Below are positions 1 to 10,183 of a DNA stretch of 64,000 nucleotides, in pieces; position 1 is the first letter of the stretch, and each line of letters begins with the position of its first letter. The notes below the pieces were generated by a model. It was not told where the DNA came from, did no database searches, and saw nothing but the letters and a program-made list of their open reading frames with translations. A program made the position numbers and the translations under genes. This stretch comes from Strongyloides papillosus. Taxonomy: Eukaryota; Nematoda; Chromadorea; Rhabditida; Strongyloididae. The stretch is taken from NCBI GenBank assembly GCA_005656395.1, contig SRSI01000031.1:1-64000 (forward strand). The letters run 5' to 3'.

Positions 1-52
1 CATATATGATATCGGAAACAAAAGAATTGGATTTGCACAACCTAAACGTTAA
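1..52 (+). CDS. Aspartic protease copy 1, C-terminal tail only
   Basis: The first 52 bases encode the last 16 residues (IYDIGNKRIGFAQPKR) and a TAA stop. They match the ends of the two complete copies downstream except for Gln in place of Arg. This is the usual C-terminus of a pepsin-family (A1) protease, where the final strand carries the IGFA motif. The rest of the gene lies outside the window, so nothing can be said about whether this copy is intact. Confidence 0.8.
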   Translation, partial: IYDIGNKRIGFAQPKR

Positions 53-989
53 TCTAAAAATTGAAAAGCAAATATTACAAACATTTTTTTATATTTAATG
101 TATAACTTTAGATTTTAAGCAATGAAACTTTAATATAAAATAAAATTGTAACTATAGGATTATTAAATAATACTATATAACAAGTTATCCTGGAGACTCA
201 GGAGAGAGCCTTTAGGAAGGTATCTAAAAGGTATATTGCACTCAAGTTATAAGATGACAATTTTTTGTATGTAGTATAAATGAGTACAATATTGAGTGTA
301 AAATTTAAAAGTATATTAGCTATCAAACATTATATATTAATAATATTTGATTGGTCATGAATGATTGTAAAACTGTACTAACTGCTCCTTTTATAATTCA
401 TTGTCCATAAATATTTGTCATGTCTTTAGATATTTTAAAATCCAATTAGATTTTTATTGGTAATATTTTAAAAAATATTTTATAAATATACTTACAGGAA
501 TATATTTCCTCTTATACCTCAAGCGATATGTAAAGTTGGAGAACAAATAAACATTCTCAATTAATTTTTATTTTTATCTAAAAAAAAGTGTGATATAAAT
601 TATTAAGATATTATATTTATTACATATATATTTTATTAAATGTTTATCATTTTATATTCTTTTTAAATAAAATCGAAATTTAAGTTACGGCAAAACTTTT
701 AAAAATGATTTTTTCTGAATGAGAGACCTCCATGAATGGAAATAATAAATTATTATGAATTATATCATAAAATTGTTGCAAAATAATATACAAAATCATG
801 TTTAAAAACTTTTGTAAAAACATGATTATTTCGCTAAAGGATATTTTTAATTTACATTGTTTTTTATTATGCCTTAACAATAAACTTTCAATTAAATCTA
901 CTAAAATTATTCCAAATGAATAATTTGTTGTATTATAAATAAGGCAAATCTGTTATTTTTTCTAATTAACTTGTATTTTTTTTATTCTA
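53..989. other. Intergenic part of the duplication unit, with TATA-like promoter
   Basis: No gene is seen here. The left part matches the 3' flanks of the other units, and the right part matches the 5' flank of copy 3. A TATA-like box (ttataaataagg, about 932-943) sits roughly 50 bp before the former start codon, in the same place as the box in front of copy 3. Confidence 0.6.
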
Positions 990-2383
990 ATATTATTACT
1001 ACTTCTTGCATCTTTTGCATTTTTATACACAGCTTTTTAGATGAAGTTTATGAATTCGAAACATACACTGTAGAATCCATAAGGGAAAAACTTATTCGAG
1101 AAGGTAAATTGGAGGAATTTATGAAGGAACTTGAAAATACTACAGAGGAACCTAAAAGTGAAAACGAAACTGAAACTGAATATTATGCTAGGAAGAAAAA
1201 AAAGTTGTAGTTCAACATACTTATAGTTTTTTCGATGTACAATACTTAGCAAATATTTCAACTGGAACACCTGGTCAAAAATTTCGTGTTGTTCTTGGTA
1301 ATTATAATTATTGTAAACTTTTTATATTATTTATCATGTTCTTATAGATACTGTATCGTCAAATTTTTGGGTTGTTGATAAATTATGTTTAAAAAAATAT
1401 TAAAAATAATCCATGCAATGGGAAAAATGCTTTTGATTCGAAAAAATCATTAACTTATAAAAATCAACGTAGAAAGTTTACAGTAACTTACGTAACAGAT
1501 TATGCTAGTGGAAATATTGGTGAAGATACCGTAAAATTTTTAGGGAGGAAAAGAACAAGAATAAGAATGAAAAAAATTGAATTTGGACAGGCTAGCACTT
1601 TATCACCTGCTGCTGAACAAAGTCTATTTGAAGGTATTATTGAGTTAGCTTTTAGACCAATAGTAAATGATAATATGACTCCACCATTAATTTTCGCTAT
1701 GCATAGAAAACTTCTAGCGAAACCTATTTTTTCAGTTCATTCAAGGGCAATTCGCGGTGCATTAAGTATTTTTTGGTGGTAAATTTACTTATGGTGAGTA
1801 AATAAAGACAATTGTGGATCAGTAATTGGTTATCAAAAATTATCTCGCGCATCTTATTGGCAATTTACAGTTAAATCATTTTCAGTAAATAAATTAAAAA
1901 TATAATCATGGATTTTAAGCAGTTGCTGATACAGATGTGATTTGGTAAAAATTTTTTTAAGGTACTTCATTTGTTGGGGCTCCCCCTGCTATAGTAGAGC
2001 GTATCGCTAATATGTTAAAAGGTCAATTCATACCTCAATATGGATTATATTTCGGTAATTTTTTAACTAAAAAATATTTAATAAATTGACACTAATTTTT
2101 AACACTAAACCATATTTATTATTTACATTTAAAAATATATTTTTTAGTTGATTGCTCCATCAAAAACAATGGGCTTAAAATTAAACTTCATAAAATGAAC
2201 ATTAAAATAAAAAGAAAACTTTTTATAACACAATATAAAAATTTATGTAGATTAAATATATTCCCATATGCTTCAGGTGGTTATGGTCCCGCATTTATTT
2301 CGGGTGATCCGCTTCATCAAAGTTATTGTGTCATATATGATATAGGAAACAAAAGAATTGGATTTGCAAGGCCTAAACGTTAA
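990..2383 (+). pseudogene. Aspartic protease copy 2 (pepsin family A1), decayed
   Basis: This copy aligns along its whole length with copy 3 but carries many independent lesions. The start codon is ATA (990-992) where copy 3 has ATG. The first catalytic motif reads DTV instead of DTG (GTA at 1353-1355, just after the 50-bp intron 1298-1347). The A-run near 1197-1204 is two bases longer and shifts the frame. Further frame breaks lie near 1390-1402, near 1770-1783 (one extra T before 'ggtggtaaa') and near 1797-1800. The donor of the second intron is changed from GT to GA after the second DT motif (about 1930-1936). The C-terminus (ASGGYGPAF to PKR) is still open. Such damage indicates a true pseudogene, not only sequencing error. 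Confidence 0.85.
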
Positions 2384-3266
2384 TCTAAAAATTTAAAAGC
2401 AAATATTGCAGACATTTTTTCTATATTTAATATATAACTCTAATCTTTAAAAGTATAAAACTTTATTGTAGAGTAGATTTTTTAACTATAAAATTATAGA
2501 ATAATATTACATAATATGTTATACTGGAGACCTCAAGCTGGAGCTTCCAGAAGTGGATTTAAAAGATATATTAGCTATCAAATGTTATATATTTATTACA
2601 TATGATTATGAATGATCATGAATGATTGTGAAATCGGATTGACTGCTCTTTTTTTAGTTCCTTGTTCATTATATATCTGGTATGACATGTCTCTCATGTC
2701 TTCAGATATTTTGATATCCTATTGAATTTTTATTAATAATAGTTAAAAAATATTGTATAAATGTATTTAAGGAAATATATTTCCCTTTATTCCTTCAAGC
2801 GATATATAAAGTTAGGAAACAAATAAGCATTCATAATTAATTTCTATTTTTTTCTAAAAACTTGTAATATGAAATTATTAAGTAGTTATATTTTTATTAT
2901 ATATATATTTTCTTAGATGTTTATCATTTTTTAAACCTTTTAGATGAAAATTAAAGTTTAAATTATAACGAAAGTTTAAAAATGTTTCTTTCTCATTATA
3001 TACCTCCATGAATAGTAATAATAATTTCTTGTGAATTATATCATAAAAAGTTTTACAAAAACAATATACAAAATCAAGTTTAAAATATTGTAAAAAAACA
3101 TGATTATTTCGCTAAAGGATATTTTTTATTTCCATTATTTTTTTATTATGCCTTATCAATAAACTTTAATTCAATCCATTAAAATTATTCAAATGAAATA
3201 ATTTTTTGTATTATAAAAAAGACAAATCTGATAATTTTTCCTATTAATTTGTTTTTTTTTATTCTA
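2384..3266. other. Intergenic part of the duplication unit and promoter of copy 3
   Basis: Same composition as 53-989, and alignable with it. A TATA-like stretch (tataaaaaa, 3212-3220) lies about 50 bp before the ATG of copy 3. No coding sequence is seen. Confidence 0.6.
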
Positions 3267-4673
3267 ATGTTACTACTGTTGTTTGCATTTTTTTCATTTT
3301 TTATACGCGGTAATGGAGAAGAAGTTTATGAATTTGATACATACAGAGTTGAATCAACAAGAGATAGGCTTATTCGAGAAGGTAAATGGGAAGAAATGAT
3401 GAAAAAAATAGATGAACGACAGAGGAACCTAAACGTGAAAATGAAACTGACACTGAATATTATGCTAGAAAGAAAAAAGTTGTAATTCAAAATATTTATA
3501 GTTTTTTTGATGTAGAATATCTAGGAAATATTTCAATAGGAACACCTGGTCAGAAATTTCGTGTTGTCCTCGGTAACTATAATTATTGCAATTTTTTTTA
3601 TACTTTTTATTGTTTTATATAGATACCGGATCGTCAAATTTGTGGGTTGTTGATAAGTCATGTCTTAAAAGAAATATTAAAAATAATCCATGTAATGGGA
3701 AAAATGCTTTTAATCCAAAAAGATCATTAACATACAAAAATAAACGTAGAAAGTTTTCAATACGTTACGGAATAGGTTATGCTAGTGGAAATATTGGTGA
3801 GGATACCTTACAAATTTTAGGGAGAAAAAGAACAAGAATAAAAATGAAAAAAAATTGAATTTGGGCAGGCTGATAATATATCTCCTGATGATGCACAATC
3901 TCCAATTGAAGGCATTCTTGGCTTAGGTTTTAGAACAATAGCAAATGATGATATGACTCCACCATTAATTTCCGCTATGCATAGAAAACTTCTAGCGAAA
4001 CCTCTTTTTACAGTTCATTTAAGGCAAATTCGTGGTGCTTTAAGTATTTATGGTGGTAAATTTACTTATGGTGCAGTAAATAAAGATAATTGTGGACCAG
4101 TAATTGGTTATCAAAAATTATCCCGCGCAACCTATTGGCAATTTACAGTCAGATCATTTCAAATGAATAAAGTAAAGTATAACCATGGATTTGAGGTAAT
4201 TGCTGATACAGGTGTGTTTTGATAAAATATTTTTTTATTTAATTGTTTTAAGGTACCTCAATTGTTGGGGCCCCTCCTGCTATAGCAGAAGGTTTTGCTA
4301 AAGCATTAAATGGCCAATATGCACCACAATATGGATTCTTTCTAGGTAATTTTTAAATTAAAAAGCCATCTAATAAATTAACATTAATTTTTAACACCAA
4401 ACTATATTTACTTTTTACATTAAAAATATATTTTTTAGTTGATTGTGCTAAGAAAACCAATGGATTAATAATTAAAGGTTTTAAATTGAAACTTAGAATA
4501 AAAAGAAAACATATTATAACACAATATAAAATTTATGTAGACTTAATATATTTCCATTTGCTTCCGGTGGATATGGCCCTTCATTTATTCTTGGCGATCC
4601 ACTTCATGCAAGTTATTGTGTCATTTACGATATAGGAAACAAAAGAATCGGATTTGCAAGACCTAAACGTTAA
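3267..4673 (+). pseudogene. Aspartic protease copy 3 (pepsin family A1), catalytic motifs intact but three frame breaks
   Basis: This is a secreted A1 aspartic endopeptidase of about 407 residues once the breaks are allowed for. The ATG at 3267 opens a hydrophobic signal peptide (MLLLLFAFFSFFIRG), then a basic propeptide and the strand YLGNISIGTPGQKF. Exons read 3267-3572, 3623-4211, 4253-4345 and 4439-4673, all with GT-AG introns of 41-93 bp. Both active-site motifs are present and each is split by an intron: DTGSSNLWV across 3572/3623 and DTGTS across 4211/4253. The end is IGFARPKR. Three single-base indels break the frame: near 3417 (one base missing), in the A-run at about 3844-3851 (eight A where copy 2 has seven), and near 4525-4528 (one A missing). 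All else looks functional, so either assembly error or very recent loss would fit. Confidence 0.75.
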
Positions 4674-5230
4674 TCTAAAAACTGAAAATCAGATATTACA
4701 AACATTTTCTCTATGTATAATATATAATCCTAATTTTTAAAAACATTGAACTTTGAAATATTATCTATATAAACTTTATTGTGAAGTAAAAATTGTTACT
4801 ACAAGATTATAAAATAATACCACATAATATCTTATTTGTTAAAAAATCTTAAATAGTTTTTGAGTTAATGATGTCAAAGTTTCAAATTATATTACTATTC
4901 ATATGGTATTTCTATTTTATTTTCACAATTTTTTTTATCTATTTATAGAAAAAAAAGAAAATTAAATTCCTAGACATTAGGGTAATTCATAATATTGTTG
5001 ATTTCAATGATTTTAAGAGACGCTGTTAGTTATAAAAGATTCTATATAAAATTTTTCCTATTCTTATCTAAAAGTATTCATATAATTAAATTACCGTTAT
5101 TTATTTATATTTTTTGTCTATTGACTTATCATTTTTATTTATTTTGCAATAAAAAATTTATTTACAACATTCCACTATTGAAATATCTTTTTTTTCTTTT
5201 TCTATCCCCCATTTTTTTCATTTTCTATGT
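4674..5230. other. Array edge and AT-rich spacer
   Basis: The first ~165 bp match the 3' flanks of the other units and end near 4840. The remainder is AT-rich spacer without a credible gene. An open frame at 4995-5294 runs into the tRNA and is of random composition. Confidence 0.6.
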
Positions 5231-5258
5231 GGGAAAGCCCCCGGGGAGGCCGGCCACC
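5231..5258 (+). promoter_or_regulatory. Very GC-rich leader abutting the tRNA gene
   Basis: Twenty-eight bases immediately before the tRNA are almost all G and C. They include the palindromes CCCCGGGG (5239-5246) and GGCCGGCC (5248-5255), in a neighbourhood that is otherwise strongly AT-rich. The function is unknown. It could be the tRNA 5' leader or upstream Pol III promoter context; a cloning or assembly artefact cannot be excluded. Confidence 0.4.
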
Positions 5259-5332
5259 GCCGCCATAGCTCAGTCGGTTAGAGCGTGGGTCTAATAAGCC
5301 CAAGGTCGCAGGTTCGACCCCTGCTGGCGGCA
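5259..5332 (+). tRNA. tRNA-Ile, anticodon AAU
   Basis: A complete cloverleaf can be folded by eye. The acceptor stem GCCGCCA (5259-5265) pairs with TGGCGGC (5325-5331), with discriminator A at 5332. The D arm is GCTC/GAGC. The anticodon stem TGGGT/GCCCA carries the loop CTAATAA with anticodon AAT (5293-5295). The variable loop is AGGTC, and the T arm GCAGG-TTCGACC-CCTGC follows. A matches the usual wobble base that becomes inosine in eukaryotic tRNA-Ile. No intron is present. The run TTTTT at 5336-5340 is the expected Pol III terminator. Confidence 0.96.
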
Positions 5333-5335
5333 TAC

Positions 5336-5340
5336 TTTTT
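5336..5340 (+). terminator. Pol III oligo-T terminator of tRNA-Ile
   Basis: Five T residues begin three bases after the discriminator base of the tRNA, the normal arrangement for RNA polymerase III termination. Confidence 0.75.
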
Positions 5341-7677
5341 GCGATATTTCCATTCTATATTTAGTTATTCACATTCTTAGACACATTATTAAAAAAGAAT
5401 ACTTAATAAAATCATATTGTACCAAATTTCTTTTGGCAGTCTAATATTTTACACATTCTTAAGTTTTTCATCAAGTACCCATTCTTCTTTTATATCATTA
5501 AGTCCTTTCTAGTGATATGTGATGTATCTAATTCTAATTTTGAAGATTTAATGTTAACATCACCAAGATACTCATATAGAATTCTTTCATCTATTTATTA
5601 AAAAATGATTATAATGAAGATAAAATAATTTAATTTTTTTTCCTTATTCTCTTTATCATTATGAATATATGTGTAATTGTATATATATAAAAAGTTTGTA
5701 GTATTAAAAAGTAAATTTACTTAAAGATATATTTATTTCTTCCATATTCTTTTGATAAAATTCACATCACCCTCGCATCAAACTTCATTTTTGTTGGTAA
5801 ATATTATATTATAATGTAATTTAGTATTCAAACTCTCAGTTTCAAATATGAAGAGAATAAAAATAATAAGATTGAAAGTTTGGTAAACTTTATATCAAAT
5901 TATTAACCCCAAAAAGATTCATTAATATATCATTTGTAAAATTTTTTATTATAAGAATATAAACCAGTAATCTTTAAATGAATATAATTTAGTAATTCTT
6001 ACTCTCATAATAATTATAATATTCAGAATGTTTAACTTATTTATCATGTGAGAGTTACACTAAAATCCTGATAATAAAAAGTATAATATTTTCTCACAGT
6101 ATAACTCATTTAAGTTTTTATCATTTTTTTTGCATGTTACTTGATAATAAGTAAATTTATTGGATGACGTAAGTTTGGTACCTTAAAGAGATTTACCTCA
6201 CACGTAATGTTAATTAATAAGAAGTTTAGTAACAGTAAAAATACTATAAAAACTTAAAAAGAAAAAAAGTTTCATAAAGTAATGAGGACTTCGCGTGATA
6301 TGATTGGTTAAAGATATATGGATAAAGATTTATACAATATTTATAAAATTTATATTATTAAAGTTGATGAAAAGTTTCTACAAATCTTGCACTTGTATAG
6401 AAAGAATTATAAGATTTAATTAAGATTTTGTAATTTCTTTATCATTTACAAAGTATATATATTGTATGATGTTATTAAATATGGCATATAAGTTATATTT
6501 GGATATAATATTATTTTTATTTTATCAGTGATTTATAATAATTTTAGGCAATTTAAGTTCCTCTTATTTGGGAATGTCTGAAGATTAAGCATGCACGTAT
6601 AGTAACTAGTATAATAATTTGTATGAAATCTTACTTCTAATTGTGACTACCCCCTATTTTATTATAACAAATTTGGTTGATAAACTAAAATTTTTGTCCA
6701 TTTTTAGTCTAATAAATTAACATCAACTTTATCATATTTCAAAGTTTTACATCCCTTAGACAAATACTTTAAATAACAGTAAGATACTTTTTTACCTCTA
6801 ATTAAAAGTAATACTTTAAAAGATATTTTATTCTACTTTTAAAATGCTATTTAGATAAAAGAACATAAATATTTTTTGATGTTTTTAATTAACCATTAAT
6901 ATCAGCTAACATCAACCTATCATTAAATTTATCTCCCATCTTGACTCTTCCTACATTTAAATATGTATATATTTTATAAAAAGTTTTGTTATAAACATAT
7001 AATTTTATTAATATCAACTTTATTTTTTATTTCTTTTAATTATGCAGAATAAAAAATTACACACATAACTTATAGTTTTTCATATCTTCATTGATGATTC
7101 GATATGAATGATAAAATAAATTTGGAAATACTTTAACTTGAAAAGGTTTTTTTTTTAAAAGTTATTATATATTTCTAGTGAAGTATTAAATAACAAACTT
7201 TAAAAAAGAAAGAATTCATTTACTTCACATAATATCGTTAAAATCATTTTAGTCCCTCATTAACAAATTTTTTTTTATTAATCATGAGATACTTGAAAAA
7301 TCTTTTCTTTAATCTATTTATTAAACTAAAATTCTTTAACCAAAAGTTTAAAACTTGGAGATATAATTAAATTTATAGATTACTTTTTTATATAATTTTT
7401 TTAAAACTTTTTTCTTCATACCTTATATAACGTTACTTTTTTATTTATTACTTCAATTTTTTTTGTTGATATCTTTTGATATCAAATTTTTTTATTTCAG
7501 AGGAAGAAGGAATACATAATTTCAACTATTTATGGTATTATTTATAAAGAAATGAAAAGTTAATAATTTTTAATGAAAATAGCACTTTGTTATACAAATT
7601 TTTCTTACTACAAAAGAAAGAAAGTATAAAAAGAAAAGTATACATTAAAACTTCTACAATTTTATTTATAGTCTACT
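5341..7677. other. AT-rich intergenic region upstream of the amine receptor
   Basis: No coding or RNA gene is recognised in this 2.3 kb. It should contain the promoter of the receptor gene. A splice-acceptor-like sequence (tttatttatag, ending 7671) lies six bases before the receptor ATG and could be a trans-splice site or the end of a 5' UTR intron. Confidence 0.5.
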
Positions 7678-10183
7678 ATGACAGAGGAGTTGGATAATAT
7701 TAATATCTATGAATTTTTCCACGATATTGATAATTTAACATTTAACGACATTAACATGAATATTGAAGATAAAACTTTCCAAAGAAACTGGTAAATATTT
7801 TAATTTTTTTTCAAAAAAAATAAACTTTATTTAACTCTTCTTCTAGGTATTATTTATTATTGGCGATATTTCCAATATCTTGTATAATAGGAAATATCTT
7901 AGTAATCTTAGCTGTTCTTACAACCAAAACACTACAAACTCCAACGAATTACTTGTTAATGTCATTGGCATTTGCTGATTTATTAGTTGGAATAGTTTTA
8001 ATGCCATTAAACATTTACTTATCAATAAATCAACTTCGTTGGGAGCTTGGTCCAGAGTATTGTCAATTATATTGTATTCTAGATGTTGCTGTAAGCACAT
8101 CCTCCATAATTCATCTAGTTTTAATATCATTTGATAGACTTGTTGCTGCAACTAAACCCGCAGAGTATAAATCTATCAAACATAAAAATAGAATTTACAG
8201 ACTAATTGTTCTTGGGTGGTTATTCTCAATAGGTTTATCATTGCCATTAAATATCAAACTTAACTTTAATGAATCATCATATGATGAGTATAATGACCCT
8301 GGATCAATTAGTAATTACCTTAATTGGGAGGTAGTGGAGGAGAACCAAAAAATGTTTATCAAAGATAAAAATAATCCTTTTATGGCTGGTCATCATTGTG
8401 GTATATTTAATCCTATTTATATGTTATGTTCCTCAATTTTCGCTTTTTACCTTCCATCAGTTATTATGATGTTAACATATGGATTTATTTTTTATAATTT
8501 ACGTAAAAGGTTAGCTGCCGTGAAGTTACATGAAATGGTTGGTGGGCAGTTTATTGGTTTTGGTGCTGATGTTAGCAATATTACACAAACAGCTCTAAGT
8601 AATGTACTTGGAACACATCCAAAAAAGCGTGTTCTAATTAGTTGGGAAAAGCCATTGTTAAAAAATATTGAGGAAACAGCTGCTGAACATGCTAGCAGTT
8701 TAAACGATAGTGAAAGGGAACAGGTACAATTTTTTATACATATTCATTTGTTATGTATTCATATTTTTTGTATTTGAAAGTGGAATTTATATTTTTCAAT
8801 ATTTTGTAGTTGTATAAAAATTTTTTTATGTATTAAAATATTTTTAGTTGCAAACGATATTGGAGGCTGCTGATGATATGTCTGAGGATGATGGAATGTC
8901 GATGACGATATCAGAATCAGAATATGATAGACCCCCATCAATAATATTAGAAGCAGTAACATTACGTGCCCCATCTGAATCAGGATCGTCATCATTATCA
9001 GTACCATCCATGCAAGCTAAAAAAAAGACACAACCAGCTAATAAAAGCAATAAAATCGTTAAACGAAAAAGGATGTCATTAGCACCAACATCCTGTGGGG
9101 GCGCTACAGTAAAGAAAATTATAGAAAAAAGAAGGCATTCAGAAATTACAAAACAAGATTCTTCCAATAGTACAAATTCATCAAACAAAGATAATAATGA
9201 TATGGGATTACAACCACCTAAAGAGGATAAAAGAAAATTGCGAAGATTAAGTGAAATAATATCTGATTGGGATAGAAATTCTAGACCATCCTTATCACAG
9301 ATGTATGGATTTGCTAGAAGAGAATCATTATATATAGCAAGAAAAAAATTAGCTGGTTTAAAAGATTGGGCATTAGATTTATTAGGTAAAATGAAAAATA
9401 AACAAGGAAGAGCTTTAAGAAGGGAAGCAAGAGCAACTAAATTAGTTGCTACAGTTATGATAGTTTTTTTAGTTTGTTGGACACCATTTTTTACTTTTAA
9501 TATGTATAAAGTTTATAAGTTATGGCAAAAAGATTGGAATATAGAGATGGAATATCTTTTTCATTGGTGTACAGGTTTAGGATACGTTAATTCAAGTTTA
9601 AATTTTTTTATTTATTCTGTTATTAATCAAGTATGTTTTTTTTTAAGATATACAAAAAATTACTAAAATTTTTTTACAGAGGTTTCGTCAAAATTTCAAA
9701 AGACTCATTGGTCTAAAAAGACGTAGCAAAAGAAGTAAAACATGGATGTTACCACCGAAAAAAAAGAAAAAATCAACGAACGCTAATAATGACAAGAAAA
9801 AAGGATCAGCAAATTGTTTAGAGTTAAACGATAGAATCAATATTGATGCAGAGGAACCCCGTAGAAGATCATCTATACTATCAAAACTTGGTTTATCGAA
9901 ACCAAAATGGATTAATAAACCAAAAATAGTTATTGAAGAGGTATCAAAATCATCGCAACCAAAGATTTCAATAACAGGTGGTTATACAACATTCAATTAC
10001 ACAACAGATGATTGTATGAGGAGAAGTAGTAGTGAAATAATTGGTGGCGTTATATTTCCATCTAATTATGAATCTCGTCGTAGTAGTGGTATGAGTAACT
10101 CATCAGCATCATTAATCCTCCATGATATTCATCAAGTTTTAACAAAAAGTGAATCAATGGATCCTTCGGAAATATTTGTGTAA
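7678..10183 (+). CDS. Biogenic-amine GPCR, dopamine D2-like
   Basis: A seven-helix plasma-membrane receptor of 758 residues in four exons: 7678-7790, 7847-8723, 8848-9630 and 9680-10183. All junctions keep frame. Family A landmarks are the TM1 GN, the TM2 motif LAFAD (Asp about 82), the TM3 amine-binding Asp in CILDV (about 117), Cys about 110 for the disulfide to ECL2, TM5 FYLPS, TM6 CWTPFF (Trp about 541) and a helix 8 beginning RFRQNF. The stretch TLQTPTNYLLMSLAFADLLV closely resembles D2 receptors. The third intracellular loop is huge (about residues 260-520) and rich in basic-kinase sites (RRHS, RRLS), as is the tail (RRRSS). Two signature motifs differ: DRY reads DRL (134-136) and NPxxY reads NFFIY (582-586). 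D2-type receptors couple to Gi/o. A DOP-2/DOP-3-type identity is likely, but the exact ortholog is not settled. Confidence 0.88.

Larger units (their letters stand above)
1..4840. repeat. Tandem array of ~2.3 kb protease-bearing units
   Basis: Three gene ends with the same C-terminal coding sequence occur at stops 50-52, 2381-2383 and 4671-4673, giving repeat periods of 2331 and 2290 bp. Similarity is not limited to the genes. The downstream flanks (53-250, 2384-2560, 4674-4835) and the promoter-proximal flanks (about 640-970 and 2900-3250, including the shared stretch around 'atttcgctaaaggatat') also align by eye. The array is therefore a head-to-tail segmental duplication. It enters from the left edge of the window and stops near 4840, after which similarity is lost. 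Unequal crossing-over is the natural mechanism; that part is inference. Confidence 0.85.

Noticed and set aside
1..4840. Retroviral protease origin for the DTG-containing frames
   Set aside because: Each gene has two DTG-type lobes, a signal peptide, propeptide and introns, as in cellular pepsin-family genes; no reverse transcriptase or LTR is present.
4995..5294. 99-codon open frame
   Set aside because: Runs into the tRNA gene and has random Phe/Leu/Ile-rich composition.
8759..9188. Minus-strand open frames within receptor exon 3
   Set aside because: Shadows of the well-supported receptor coding strand.
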